Positions 31,218 through 41,131 of a DNA stretch of 64,000 bases are shown here, piece after piece. A model generated the notes under the pieces. The model worked only from the letters and a program-made list of their open reading frames with translations. It was not told the origin of the DNA and made no database searches. The first letter of the stretch is position 1. Each line of letters starts with the position of its first letter. A program made the translations under genes and the position numbers. This DNA is from Yersinia proxima (GTDB taxonomy: Bacteria > Pseudomonadota > Gammaproteobacteria > Enterobacterales > Enterobacteriaceae): the NCBI RefSeq assembly GCF_902170785.1, contig NZ_CABHYG010000016.1:372001-436000 (forward strand), read 5' to 3'.

Positions 31218-32448
31218 GGGCTTTCCTCCGCTTGATATTGGCCTGAACAACCACATAGTCGAACAATGGCGCAAACAGGTTAGCGAACAAAATCGCCAGC
31301 ATCATTCCCTCCGGGTAAGCGGGATTGGCGACGCGGATTAATACACACATCGCGCCAATCAAGCCGCCATACCACCACTTACCTTTATTGGTAAAAGAAG
31401 CGGATACCGGATCCGTCGCCATAAAGATCATGCCAAAAGCAAAGCCACCGAGCACCAGATGCCAATACCAGGGCATGGCAAATAATGGGTTAGTTGCAGA
31501 GCCGACCCAGTTAAACAAATAGGCGGTTGCCATCATGCCAATCATGACCCCAGCAACGATCCGCCAGGACGCCACGCGACCAAAGAGGATAATGGCCCCA
31601 CCGATAAGGATCATCAGCGTGGATACTTCGCCAATCGAACCAGGAATATTACCAAGGAAGGCATCCATCCAAGTGATAGGTTGGCCCGAGACGGTATTGA
31701 CCAAACTGTGGCTACCGTTAACACTCCATTGTGATAAAGGTGTTGCCCCCGAGAAACCATCTGCCGCAGTCCAAACCAGATCACCCGATATTTGTGCCGG
31801 ATAAGCAAAGAACAAGAAAGCACGCCCCGCCAGTGCCGGGTTAAGGAAGTTGCGCCCAGTACCGCCGAAGATCTCTTTACCGATCACTACCCCAAAAGAG
31901 ATCCCCAGCGCCGCCTGCCATAATGGTAAGGTCGGGGGGACTATCAGCGAAAACAGAATCGAGGTAACAAAGAAGCCTTCATTGATTTCATGTTTACGGA
32001 TAATGGAAAATACCACTTCCCAAAAACCACCCACAATAAATACAACGGCATAAATCGGCAGAAAATAAACAGCGCCTAGCACCATTTTACTCACCCAACC
32101 GGCATCTGGTGCTAATGATGCACCCAGTAGTTGAGCCAGTCGGTAATGCCAGTCACTGGCAATGATCTGTTGTAGTTCCGCGCCGCTGTAGAGTTGGTTT
32201 AACGCCGGGATCGCCTGTCCGCCAACGTTATACATTCCCCAGAACATCGCCGGAAATACCGCCAGCCACACCAGAATCATCATCCGTTTTAGATCAATAG
32301 CATCGCGGACGTGAGAGGCACCCTGTGTCACTTTACCTTGAGTATAAAAAATGGTGGCCGCAGCTTCATACAGCGGGTAATACTTCTCAAACTTTCCACC
32401 AGCTTCAAAGTGGTGCTCTATTTTCTCAAGAAAACTTTTCAGGCCCAT
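31207..32448 (-). CDS. nqrB: Na+-NQR subunit B (covalent FMN, riboflavin, quinone site)
   Basis: 413 residues with about ten membrane segments. The flavinylation motif is [12 protein letters not shown], with FMN on the Thr. Conserved stretches include [23 protein letters not shown] and [21 protein letters not shown]. It is the core Na+ translocating and ubiquinone-reducing subunit. Three bases separate it from nqrA. Confidence 0.97.
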   Translation of the reverse strand: MGLKSFLEKIEHHFEAGGKFEKYYPLYEAAATIFYTQGKVTQGASHVRDAIDLKRMMILVWLAVFPAMFWGMYNVGGQAIPALNQLYSGAELQQIIASDWHYRLAQLLGASLAPDAGWVSKMVLGAVYFLPIYAVVFIVGGFWEVVFSIIRKHEINEGFFVTSILFSLIVPPTLPLWQAALGISFGVVIGKEIFGGTGRNFLNPALAGRAFLFFAYPAQISGDLVWTAADGFSGATPLSQWSVNGSHSLVNTVSGQPITWMDAFLGNIPGSIGEVSTLMILIGGAIILFGRVASWRIVAGVMIGMMATAYLFNWVGSATNPLFAMPWYWHLVLGGFAFGMIFMATDPVSASFTNKGKWWYGGLIGAMCVLIRVANPAYPEGMMLAILFANLFAPLFDYVVVQANIKRRKARGE

Positions 32449-32451
32449 CGG

Positions 32452-33795
32452 TTATCCTTCCTGCTCAATCTTGGTCAGTATGTCGCGTAATACCGGCCCA
32501 TATTCATACTTACCGGGGCAGACAAATGTACACAGAGCCAAATCTTCTTCATCCAATTCCAGGCATCCGAGCGCAGCGGCGCTGTCAGTATCGCCAGATA
32601 ACAGATCACGCAGCAAATGAGTGGCCAAAATATCCAGTGGCATAACGCGCTCATAATTACCAATCGGCACCATCGCGCGCTCCCCACCCTGCATATCAGT
32701 GGAGAAAGCAAACAACTTGTGCTTGAAGAAATGGCCCAATGTGGTGCGAGTAATCGAATATTTATCACGCCCAGGCATCACCCAACCGAATAGCTCTTTT
32801 TCTCGCCCTTCGCGGATGACGGACACTTGTTGATGGAAGCGCCCCAGATAACCATGAGTAGCAGAGAAAGCTGTGCCACTGAGCACGGAACCGGAGATAA
32901 TGCGGTTATCCCCCTCTTTCAGTCGACCGGCAGTCAGTTCAGATAAACTGGCCCCAAGGCGAGTTCGCAGCAAAACTGGCTGTTCCACCTGCGGCCCAGC
33001 CAGTGCAACGATACGATCTGTCCACAGCTCACCACGAGTCAATAATTTGCCGATGGCAATGACATCCTGATAGCCCACATGCCATACCGTCTTGTTCAGG
33101 CTGACCGGTTCAAGGAAATGGATATGAGTTCCTACCAAACCAGCAGGATGCGGGCCAGAGAACTCATTGTAAGTGACCTGCGCATTCGGATGGCTGGCGG
33201 CCACCTGCCCCGGTGCATGGCAAACATGTACTTTCCCCTCGGTTAGACGGGACAATACCGTTAAACCTTGATTGAAGGCATCAGGCTCGGTAGCAATAAT
33301 CACTTTCGGGTCGGCAGCCAGCGGTTGGGTATCCATGGCGCTGACAAAAATAGCTCGCGGGCGGCTACCTGGCACGGGGGTTTTACTGAAAGGGCGGGTT
33401 CGCAATGCAGTCCATAAACCGGATGCCAATAAATGACGTTGCACTTGCTCATAACTCAGTTGCTTGAGCGAGGTTTCATCATAAGACTCAAACGGAATTT
33501 GCTCATCTCCGTCAATTTCAATCACCACCGACTGCAGAACCCGCCGCTCGCCACGATTGATGGCGCTGACTTTGCCACTAGCAGGAGCGGTGAACATCAC
33601 GCCGGGATTTTTTTTGTCTTCAAATAGCGCCTGGCCTTTCTTAACCCAATCACCTTCTTGAACCAACATTGATGGGCGCATGCCCACATACTCTTCACCG
33701 AGCAAAGCCACTTGATGAATGGCTGGCCCCTCTTCTATTACCTGCGCAGGTGCTCCAGCGATGGGGAGGTCTAGTCCTTTCTTTATTTTAATCAT
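32452..33795 (-). CDS. nqrA: Na+-NQR subunit A
   Basis: 447 residues. Start [24 protein letters not shown] and the stretch [27 protein letters not shown] are diagnostic. It is a peripheral cytoplasmic subunit close to the quinone site. First gene of nqrABCDEF-apbE-nqrM, an eight-gene leftward operon with overlapping or nearly touching genes. Confidence 0.97.
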   Translation of the reverse strand: MIKIKKGLDLPIAGAPAQVIEEGPAIHQVALLGEEYVGMRPSMLVQEGDWVKKGQALFEDKKNPGVMFTAPASGKVSAINRGERRVLQSVVIEIDGDEQIPFESYDETSLKQLSYEQVQRHLLASGLWTALRTRPFSKTPVPGSRPRAIFVSAMDTQPLAADPKVIIATEPDAFNQGLTVLSRLTEGKVHVCHAPGQVAASHPNAQVTYNEFSGPHPAGLVGTHIHFLEPVSLNKTVWHVGYQDVIAIGKLLTRGELWTDRIVALAGPQVEQPVLLRTRLGASLSELTAGRLKEGDNRIISGSVLSGTAFSATHGYLGRFHQQVSVIREGREKELFGWVMPGRDKYSITRTTLGHFFKHKLFAFSTDMQGGERAMVPIGNYERVMPLDILATHLLRDLLSGDTDSAAALGCLELDEEDLALCTFVCPGKYEYGPVLRDILTKIEQEG

Positions 33796-34267
33796 AGAGT
33801 TGAACTACTTTATTAGTTATATCAAATGCCGTACCTGGCTCCGAGTACAGCGACACAAAGAGAAGTTGCTTTCATGGTTCAGTTAAACGGCGCTTTAATA
33901 CCGAGTCAATTAGACAAACATAAATACTAACTGAATGAGTCTCAGAAATTATTGCAAATATCGATATTGAATGTATCGAAGCCATAATAACGAAAGTAGT
34001 CATTAATTGAGCAAGTCTAGAGCCGTGGGCAATGTTAGCATTTCCACCCAGCACTGTCTGACAAATGCCGTGATTTGAGTCAAGCAAACACAAATAATTT
34101 ACTGCTAAATTTTGTATATATTCGGTAAAATCGTATCGTCAATTCATCTTTAACGACTTTGTATTTATTTTATACAAAACATATATTGCTAAAAAATTTC
34201 TGACTGATAATCTGCGCCTATAAATCAGAAAAGTCAGTGGCATCTATAAATATAAGTAGGAATAAGA
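33796..34267. other. Divergent intergenic region between nqrA and yafK
   Basis: 472 bp, AT-rich, holding the promoters of the leftward nqr operon and the rightward yafK. I could not assign operators. A 73-codon reading frame on the minus strand (33872-34093) lacks a convincing ribosome site and was not called. Confidence 0.6.
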
Positions 34268-35041
34268 ATGGGCAAAATCGCACCGTCATTCGTGACGATA
34301 ATGTTTGCGATGATAATTTGTTTGCCTGCGGTCTCCTTCACCAGCTCAGCCAGTGAGCCTGTGGCGGTATCCAAAGAGCTAAAACAGCAATTACTAGGGT
34401 CATCGGTCTATATTCAAATCTTCAAAGAAGAACGTACTCTGGAATTATATGCCAGGTTACAAGGTGAGTATCGTTTGGTACAAAGCTATCGTATCTGTGA
34501 ATTCTCGGGCGGGCTTGGCCCCAAACGCCGAGAAGGGGATTTCAAAAGCCCGGAAGGTTTTTACACTATTGATATGCGCCATTTAAAACCCGACAGTAAG
34601 TTTTATCGGGCTATCAATATTGGCTTCCCAAATGATTATGATAAGTCGCAAGGTTATTCAGGGAAATATCTGATGATCCACGGCGCTTGCAAATCAATCG
34701 GCTGTTATGCAATGACTGATGCCTATATGGACGAGATATTTAACTACGTGCAAACGGCATTTATTTTTGGTCAGGAAAAAGTGGACATCAGTATCTATCC
34801 GTTCCGCATGACTGAACAAAATATGCAGCGCCACCGTAACTCTTCGGATTATAACTTCTGGCGTCAATTGCAGCCGGGCTACGAGTATTTTGCCAAGAAC
34901 CGGATGCCGCCATCAGTTTCTGTCATCAACGGGCAGTATGTGCTTAGCCGCCCGCCAACCTCCAGTACACCAACATCGCAGTATGCGATGACAAAATCAG
35001 ATGCGCTGACAAAATCAAATACGCTCACCAAAACAGAATAA
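34268..35041 (+). CDS. yafK: YafK / DpaA, L,D-transpeptidase-fold peptidoglycan hydrolase
   Basis: 257 residues. A signal peptide (about residues 1-29) exports it. The YkuD-type catalytic motif is [14 protein letters not shown], with the active-site Cys in SIGCYAM. In E. coli this protein (DpaA/LdtF) cuts the bond between diaminopimelate and Braun lipoprotein rather than making cross-links. The C-terminal tail after about residue 225 is low complexity (repeats of [12 protein letters not shown]). It ends inside the convergent yafJ gene: the two overlap by 27 bp. Confidence 0.92.
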   Translation: MGKIAPSFVTIMFAMIICLPAVSFTSSASEPVAVSKELKQQLLGSSVYIQIFKEERTLELYARLQGEYRLVQSYRICEFSGGLGPKRREGDFKSPEGFYTIDMRHLKPDSKFYRAINIGFPNDYDKSQGYSGKYLMIHGACKSIGCYAMTDAYMDEIFNYVQTAFIFGQEKVDISIYPFRMTEQNMQRHRNSSDYNFWRQLQPGYEYFAKNRMPPSVSVINGQYVLSRPPTSSTPTSQYAMTKSDALTKSNTLTKTE

Positions 35042-35779
35042 TGCAAACTCACCTGGTGCAATTTTGTGCCAGGTTTCATTACCGGTTAGAGGCTGAGTGG
35101 CAATTACCGTGACCACATCTTTAGGTGTGGTCTGGCGTTGAAAATCGATTTCAACATCTTGATCCAGCAAAGTCGCTTTACCGAAAGGTGCACGGCGCGT
35201 TATCCAATATAAATTGGTCGAACAGAACGCCATCACAAAACGCCCATCCGATAGCAGCATATTAAACACCCCTTTGGCGCGCAATTGCTCACATAGAGTA
35301 CCAATATAACGAAATACGGCGGGCCAATTACTCGGTGTGCGCGGGTAGCGTTTTGCCAGTTGATTCAATAGCCAGCAGAAAGCATATTCACTGTCTGTTT
35401 GACCTATAGGCCGGAACGTTCCGGTATCCAATTGCCGATAGCCTTTAAGCTGACCGTTATGAGCATAAGTCCAGTTTCGGCCCCACATTTCTCGGGTAAA
35501 AGGATGGGTATTTTCTAATGCGACTTCACCGCGATTTGCCTGACGGATATGAGAAACCACCGCACAGGATTTAATCGGATAATCTTGTACCAATCGGGCA
35601 ATAGGTGAATTAAAGCTAGGTTGAGGATCTTTAAACGTGCGGCAGCCATTACCTTCATAAAAGGTAATTCCCCAACCATCTTTATGTGGGCCGGTTCCCC
35701 CGCCTCGTTGCACCAGGCCAGTAAAGCTAAAGCAAATATCCGTCGGAACATTTGCGCTCATCCCGAGCAGTTCGCACAT
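35015..35779 (-). CDS. yafJ: Class II glutamine amidotransferase family protein YafJ
   Basis: 254 residues from the ATG at 35779 (GGAGGAA just upstream). The protein then begins [12 protein letters not shown], exposing Cys2 as the N-terminal nucleophile of class II (Ntn) glutamine amidotransferases; a 16-residue longer reading would bury it. Conserved [37 protein letters not shown] forms the glutamine pocket. No synthase domain is attached, so it is a free-standing GATase-like protein of unknown acceptor. Located between yafK and gmhA, as in E. coli. Confidence 0.94.
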   Translation of the reverse strand: MCELLGMSANVPTDICFSFTGLVQRGGGTGPHKDGWGITFYEGNGCRTFKDPQPSFNSPIARLVQDYPIKSCAVVSHIRQANRGEVALENTHPFTREMWGRNWTYAHNGQLKGYRQLDTGTFRPIGQTDSEYAFCWLLNQLAKRYPRTPSNWPAVFRYIGTLCEQLRAKGVFNMLLSDGRFVMAFCSTNLYWITRRAPFGKATLLDQDVEIDFQRQTTPKDVVTVIATQPLTGNETWHKIAPGEFALFCFGERI

Positions 35780-35880
35780 ATATTCCTCCGAGCACCTAAA
35801 TATGGCTGCAATAGCCGAACCCTTCACTCAATCTTAAGGTGACCAACGAGATAACGACTATCGTTGATCACCCCAGCACA

Positions 35881-36462
35881 TCAATCTTTAACCATCTCTT
35901 TTTCAATCAACTGAATCAAGATGTGAATCACTTTAATATGAATTTCCTGAATACGATCTGCATAGCCGAAATGAGGAACCCGAATTTCGATATCCGCAGA
36001 ACCCGCCATTTTGCCACCATCTTTACCTGTCAGAGTGATGACTTTCATGCCTTTGGCACGCGCGGCTTCAATGGCTTTAATAATATTACCTGAATTGCCT
36101 GAAGTGGAAATACCTAACAATACATCCCCTTCACGACCGACAGCTTCAACATAGCGTGAGAAAACATAGTCATAACCAAAATCATTACTGACACAAGAGA
36201 TATGGCTGACATCTGAAATAGCAATTGCCGGATAACCTGGGCGGTTTTCGCGGTAGCGGCCAGTCAATTCTTCTGCGAAATGCATCGCATCACAATGGGA
36301 ACCGCCATTACCGCATGACAATACTTTTCCACCCGCTTTAAAAGAATCAGCCAGTAATACAGCTGCGCGCTGAATAGCATTGATGTTGTCATCATCTTTC
36401 AAAAAGTTTGCCAGTGTGTCTGCTGCTTCATTCAGTTCACTGCGGATTAAATCGTGGTACAT
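35881..36462 (-). CDS. gmhA: Phosphoheptose isomerase
   Basis: 193 residues, SIS-domain enzyme (LpcA/GmhA). Core motif [39 protein letters not shown] is nearly invariant in the family. It turns sedoheptulose-7-phosphate into D-glycero-D-manno-heptose-7-phosphate, the first step of ADP-heptose synthesis for the LPS inner core. Divergent from fadE, as in E. coli. Confidence 0.97.
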   Translation of the reverse strand: MYHDLIRSELNEAADTLANFLKDDDNINAIQRAAVLLADSFKAGGKVLSCGNGGSHCDAMHFAEELTGRYRENRPGYPAIAISDVSHISCVSNDFGYDYVFSRYVEAVGREGDVLLGISTSGNSGNIIKAIEAARAKGMKVITLTGKDGGKMAGSADIEIRVPHFGYADRIQEIHIKVIHILIQLIEKEMVKD

Positions 36463-36681
36463 GGGAGCCTCTTTATAGTCCTATGGCATCATTATTCTTC
36501 CTCCATCAGTGTACCGGATAGCATAAACTGCGAGAAGCACTGTGATGAATTAGCCAGTACGGTTTTGAATTGGCCAAAACAGTTTTAGCGCTTAGTGCTG
36601 CCAATTTGTGAGATGAGTTGTAAATAACATGTAATGGTATTGATAAAAATAATGAGATGAACTACAACAAATGTATCACTC

Positions 36682-36698
36682 AACAGGTCAGACCTCCT
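36682..36698. promoter_or_regulatory. FadR operator of fadE
   Basis: AACAGGTCAGACCTCCT. The nine-base centre GGTCAGACC is an exact match to the FadR core (AACTGGTCNGACCAGTT has the same GGTCNGACC) and the left arm keeps AAC. It ends 19 bp before the fadE ATG, so bound FadR would block transcription until acyl-CoA is present. Confidence 0.85.
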
Positions 36699-36717
36699 AC
36701 ATCTCAGGAGCTTCATT

Positions 36718-39165
36718 ATGATGGTTCTAAGCATTGTTGCCTTGCTGGTTCTTATTGGTGTGCTGTTCTATCACCGGGTGAACCTGTACCTCAGTAGTTT
36801 GATTCTTGTGGTTTATACCGCAGCGATGGGTGCGGCACAGTTATGGTCATACTGGGCATTACTGCCACTGGTGATTGTTCTGCTGCCTCTGACACTCACA
36901 CCACTGCGCCAATCCCTGTTTTCAGCACCAGCACTGCGCATGTTCCGTAAAGTTATGCCGGCCATGTCGCGTACTGAAAAAGAAGCAATTGATGCGGGAA
37001 CCACCTGGTGGGAAGGCGATTTATTCCAGGGCCAACCAGACTGGAAAAAATTGCACAACTATCCAAAACCGCAATTAACTGCAGAAGAACAAGCATTTAT
37101 TGATGGGCCGGTTGAAGAAGCCTGTCGTATGGCTAATGATTTCCAAATTACCCATGAGCTGGCTGACCTGCCGCCAGAGCTGTGGGCCTATCTGAAAGAG
37201 AATCGCTTCTTCGCGATGATCATTAAGAAAGAGTACGGCGGCCTTGAGTTCTCAGCCTATGCTCAGGCGCGGGTACTGCAGAAACTCTCCGGTGTGTCTG
37301 GCATATTGGCTATCACCGTCGGCGTACCCAACTCCCTCGGCCCCGGAGAATTACTGCAGCACTACGGAACTGAAGAGCAAAAAAATCATTATTTGCCGGG
37401 CTTAGCGCGCGGTGACGAGATTCCTTGTTTCGCCCTAACCAGTCCGGAAGCCGGTTCAGATGCCGGTGCCATTCCGGATACCGGCACAGTCTGTATGGGT
37501 GAATGGCAAGGCAAACAGGTGCTGGGCATGCGCCTGACCTGGAACAAGCGCTATATTACCCTCGCCCCCATCGCCACAGTGCTTGGACTGGCATTCAAAC
37601 TGTCTGACCCTGAACATCTGCTGGGCGAGACGGTTGATTTAGGGATTACCTGTGCGCTTATCCCAACCAACACCCCGGGGGTGGAGATCGGCCATCGTCA
37701 CTTCCCGCTGAACGTACCGTTCCAAAATGGCCCAACCCGCGGTAACGATATCTTTGTACCGATCGATTACATTATTGGCGGGCCAAAAATGGCCGGTCAG
37801 GGCTGGCGGATGCTGGTGGAATGCCTGTCTGTAGGGCGTGGTATTACCTTGCCCTCCAATGCCACTGGTAGCTTGAAAAGCGTGGCGATGGGTATCGGCG
37901 CTTATGCTTATATTCGCCGCCAGTTCAAAATCTCAATCGGTAAAATGGAAGGGATTGAAGAGCCGTTGGCACGCATTGCCGGTAACGCCTATGTGATGGA
38001 TGCCGCAGCCACCCTGATTACCAGCGGCATTATGCTGGGTGAGAAGCCGGCGGTGTTATCTGCCATTGTTAAGTATCACTGTACACATCGTGGTCAACGC
38101 GCGGTCATGGATGCGATGGATATCGCCGGGGGTAAAGGTATCTGCCTTGGCCCGGCCAACTTTGTCGCCCGTGGTTATCAAGGTGCCCCCATTGGTATCA
38201 CCGTGGAAGGCGCGAATATCCTGACCCGCAGTATGATTATCTTCGGTCAGGGTGCGATCCGCTGCCATCCGTTTGTACTGGATGAAATGGCGGCGGCGCA
38301 ATCGAATGATGTTGCCGCTTTTGATAAAGCGCTATTTGGCCACTTGGGCCATGTCGGTAGCAACAAAGTCCGCAGTTTCTGGCTGGGGCTGACCAATGGC
38401 CGCACCAGTGCCACGCCGACCAAAGACAGCACTCGTCGATATTACCAGCATCTGAACCGCTTGAGCGCCAACCTGGCCTTGTTGTCTGATGTCTCGATGG
38501 GTGTGCTAGGGGGTAGTCTGAAACGTCGTGAACGAATTTCTGCCCGTTTGGGGGATATTCTGAGCCAAATGTATCTGGCCTCAGCCACGTTGAAACGCTT
38601 TGAAGATGAGGGCCGTCAAAAAGAAGATCTGCCACTGGTACATTGGGGGGTACAAGACGCGCTGAATCAGGCAGAACAAGCGCTGGATGATTTACTGCGT
38701 AACTTCCCGAATGGCTTTATTGCCGGGTTAATGCGGTTTGTTGTCTTCCCATTTGGACGCGCTCATCAGGCCCCATCAGACCGCCTGGACCACCAGTTGG
38801 CGCAACTGTTGCAAATACCGTCAGCCACCCGCAGCCGTATTGGTCGTGGTCAATATCTGACACCGAGCGAATTTAACCCGGTTGGTTTACTGGAAGCGGC
38901 ATTGCAGGATGTGATTGCAGCAGAGCCGATTCATAAGCGCCTGAGTAAAGAAGCGGGCAAGAGCTTGCCATTTACCCGACTCGATAAGCTCGCTAAACGC
39001 GCGCTGGCTGAAGGGAAAATCGATGCCGAGGAAGCCGCAATACTGACCAAAGCAGAGCATAGCCGCCTGCGCTCTATTAATGTCGATGAATTCGAAGCGG
39101 ATGCACTGGCGACCAAACCAGTGGCAAAACAGCCAGCGAAACCACGGCAAATTGAAGCGGCATAA
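36718..39165 (+). CDS. fadE: Acyl-CoA dehydrogenase FadE
   Basis: 815 residues, matching E. coli FadE (814). Two N-terminal hydrophobic segments (about 1-20 and 25-62) are followed by the acyl-CoA dehydrogenase domain with [20 protein letters not shown] (FAD/substrate loop), and the C-terminal extension (from about residue 505) typical of FadE. It performs the first oxidation of fatty-acid beta-oxidation. CAGGAG lies just before the two adjacent ATGs. A FadR site sits directly upstream; its terminator lies inside the convergent neighbouring gene. Confidence 0.97.
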   Translation: MMVLSIVALLVLIGVLFYHRVNLYLSSLILVVYTAAMGAAQLWSYWALLPLVIVLLPLTLTPLRQSLFSAPALRMFRKVMPAMSRTEKEAIDAGTTWWEGDLFQGQPDWKKLHNYPKPQLTAEEQAFIDGPVEEACRMANDFQITHELADLPPELWAYLKENRFFAMIIKKEYGGLEFSAYAQARVLQKLSGVSGILAITVGVPNSLGPGELLQHYGTEEQKNHYLPGLARGDEIPCFALTSPEAGSDAGAIPDTGTVCMGEWQGKQVLGMRLTWNKRYITLAPIATVLGLAFKLSDPEHLLGETVDLGITCALIPTNTPGVEIGHRHFPLNVPFQNGPTRGNDIFVPIDYIIGGPKMAGQGWRMLVECLSVGRGITLPSNATGSLKSVAMGIGAYAYIRRQFKISIGKMEGIEEPLARIAGNAYVMDAAATLITSGIMLGEKPAVLSAIVKYHCTHRGQRAVMDAMDIAGGKGICLGPANFVARGYQGAPIGITVEGANILTRSMIIFGQGAIRCHPFVLDEMAAAQSNDVAAFDKALFGHLGHVGSNKVRSFWLGLTNGRTSATPTKDSTRRYYQHLNRLSANLALLSDVSMGVLGGSLKRRERISARLGDILSQMYLASATLKRFEDEGRQKEDLPLVHWGVQDALNQAEQALDDLLRNFPNGFIAGLMRFVVFPFGRAHQAPSDRLDHQLAQLLQIPSATRSRIGRGQYLTPSEFNPVGLLEAALQDVIAAEPIHKRLSKEAGKSLPFTRLDKLAKRALAEGKIDAEEAAILTKAEHSRLRSINVDEFEADALATKPVAKQPAKPRQIEAA

Positions 39166-39199
39166 CGGTATAATCTCATTGATGTGAGTGTCTAACTCT

Positions 39200-41065
39200 C
39201 TATCCAAAGCCTCCTTTACCGGAGGCTTTTTTATCTGCCAGCAAGTCACGAACAATCAGTCCAAACTGCTCAGGCTTTCCGGCAAATAACACATTATCAG
39301 GCTGAATCTGTAACAAGCGTTGGCGTAAACTTTGACGCCACTCTTTATCCGAAATCAGCCGGACTGTTACCGCAATATATTCGGCCAAATCATGCGCAAT
39401 TAACTCTTCATCTAAGCCCAAACGACGAAATAACCCCTCATCGATATGCTCATGAACTTCGGTTCCACTTAGGCACACACCGGGTAACCCCTGGCGCACG
39501 GTATCAACAATCCCATTGGTATTACCAAAGGGAAATGGATTGATAAAGAGGTCACACTGATTAATAACCTGTAAGTAATCCAGATACCCCAAATGCTCAT
39601 AAACTCGGGCTTGAGGAAGAATATCATTAACGGCTTTTTCCATCACCCGATGGGTAATTCCCCAACAGAACCCCACCAGAAAATGAAATACCACCGGTGT
39701 TGATGTTTGCAGAGCAATTTCAGCACAAGTGGCTAAAAAGCGAGGGTTAATTTTCATAGCAGAAGCACAAACGGCAATATGTACAGCTGGCCGCTCAGCA
39801 AAATGTAATATAGGTTCCGGCTGACTAATATTGGCGGGCGGCACGTAGGGCAGGCAATCTTTAGGTAATGAGACAACTTTTTCTGAGAAACACGCAATAT
39901 CACCTAGATAATCCTCCTCCACTAAAACTGCATCAATATAATCAGAATGAGTGGTCGCAGGGTGCCCCAAGGCCATTACTTGCAAAGGGGCCAGGCGCAG
40001 ATTAGTTAGTGCAATGGTGAGCGGGAACATCCCAACACTGGGGAAATAGATAACATCGGGAAGCAACTGTTGCGTTAATGCCACAATGGCCTCGACCGCC
40101 CCCGCTCGATTAACCTCAGTAAAGTCATCAAACACAGCCTGGGTTATTGCGTCGGTTGCATCAATAATGGTGACACCATGAGTAGAAAACTGCTCGCGCG
40201 CCGCCCGTAAGGTACTGGAATGAGTGCGGTAGATAGAATGCCCGCTGTTAAACCATTCAAGAATAACCAACATCAAGGGCTTATCCCGTGATGGCGGTGA
40301 TAAGTGATTATCAGCCAGGCCATTGTGTAATAGTGTATTGCGTAAGTGCGAATTAATACTGCGTTTGATGGCATGTTTTTCAGCAATATCAGCATAACTG
40401 CAATGCATATAAACATCATGCAAGATACGTTCTGGTAGATGTTCAAGGCTATCGAGTGTCAATAATCGTTCCGGTAACCATCTCAATAAAAGCTCACGCT
40501 TTGCGTGCCCCACGACGCTGGGTAAAATTCGCGGGGACAATAAAGCCAGAAATAAGGCTGCCGCTGCATTGGGATTAAATTGCCATAATATATCGGGCTG
40601 TAGAGGAATACCCGATTCAGGTAAATACATGACACAGAATTTAAGAAAATTATTTTGCTCAAAGCGAAGAGGATGAGCACATCCCTCACCGACCTGATTA
40701 AGATTAGTAATGACGTGATCGGCATGACCAAATGGGGACGCTGCGAAAATTAATGCAATCCAACGATGGAAATTAATAAGTTGTAAGAATCCTTTTTCAG
40801 ATAACACAAATCCAGGATCAGAGAATAAGTTGCCAATAGCTGCCGCGAGCCGATTACAATAATGTTCCTGTTGTTGTATCGATTGCTGCTTAAGCGAAAA
40901 AACATCCCAGCGACCATATTGAGTGTCCAGTTGCTCCAGCATTAATATCAGTAATCGCCCCGCATCCTCATAACGCCGTACACACACTAAAAATTCGAAA
41001 TAAGGCAATGAAAAAGCTGTCGAATCCTCTACCTCTTGTGATAACTCAACCGTTTTATCCACCAT
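39200..41065 (-). CDS. HMW1C-type cytoplasmic N-glycosyltransferase (RscC-like)
   Basis: 621 residues, the same length as the Haemophilus HMW1C and Actinobacillus NGT enzymes (family GT41). An N-terminal all-alpha domain (about residues 1-210) precedes two Rossmann halves. Diagnostic stretches are ALGHPATTHSDYIDAVLVEEDYL, VHIAVCASAMKINPRFLATCAEIAL, FHFLVGFCWGITHRVMEKAV, VYEHLGYLDYLQVINQCDLFINPFPFGNTNGIVDTVRQGLPGVCLSG (nucleotide-sugar site) and EVHEHIDEGLFRRLGL. HMW1C enzymes put hexoses on Asn of N-X-S/T in the partner adhesin in the cytoplasm. The partner is the next gene upstream (stop 67 bp away). The order transporter-adhesin-glycosyltransferase equals Y. enterocolitica rscBAC. Confidence 0.92.
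   Translation of the reverse strand: MVDKTVELSQEVEDSTAFSLPYFEFLVCVRRYEDAGRLLILMLEQLDTQYGRWDVFSLKQQSIQQQEHYCNRLAAAIGNLFSDPGFVLSEKGFLQLINFHRWIALIFAASPFGHADHVITNLNQVGEGCAHPLRFEQNNFLKFCVMYLPESGIPLQPDILWQFNPNAAAALFLALLSPRILPSVVGHAKRELLLRWLPERLLTLDSLEHLPERILHDVYMHCSYADIAEKHAIKRSINSHLRNTLLHNGLADNHLSPPSRDKPLMLVILEWFNSGHSIYRTHSSTLRAAREQFSTHGVTIIDATDAITQAVFDDFTEVNRAGAVEAIVALTQQLLPDVIYFPSVGMFPLTIALTNLRLAPLQVMALGHPATTHSDYIDAVLVEEDYLGDIACFSEKVVSLPKDCLPYVPPANISQPEPILHFAERPAVHIAVCASAMKINPRFLATCAEIALQTSTPVVFHFLVGFCWGITHRVMEKAVNDILPQARVYEHLGYLDYLQVINQCDLFINPFPFGNTNGIVDTVRQGLPGVCLSGTEVHEHIDEGLFRRLGLDEELIAHDLAEYIAVTVRLISDKEWRQSLRQRLLQIQPDNVLFAGKPEQFGLIVRDLLADKKASGKGGFG
39207..39232 (+). terminator. fadE terminator inside the 3' end of the glycosyltransferase gene
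   Basis: AAGCCTCC / GGAGGCTT stem, six-base loop, T-run after it. It lies about 40 bp past the fadE stop. On the other strand the same bases encode the last residues (KKASGKGGFG) of the glycosyltransferase. Confidence 0.85.
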
Positions 41066-41131
41066 GGTTAGCTCTCCTTGTCACTTCGATATCACGACTT
41101 TCCGAGTAAATTTAGCGAGTTAACAAGCCTG

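Noticed and set aside
31218-31274. Longer start for nqrC reaching further into nqrB
   Set aside because: Adds residues foreign to NqrC; the GTG at 31217 has a very strong ribosome site and gives the usual length.
33872-34093. 73-codon minus-strand frame upstream of nqrA
   Set aside because: No convincing ribosome site or domain, AT-rich intergenic DNA with no sign of protein-coding constraint.
38237-38635. 132-codon frame antisense to fadE
   Set aside because: Opposite strand of a strongly conserved enzyme; no independent evidence.
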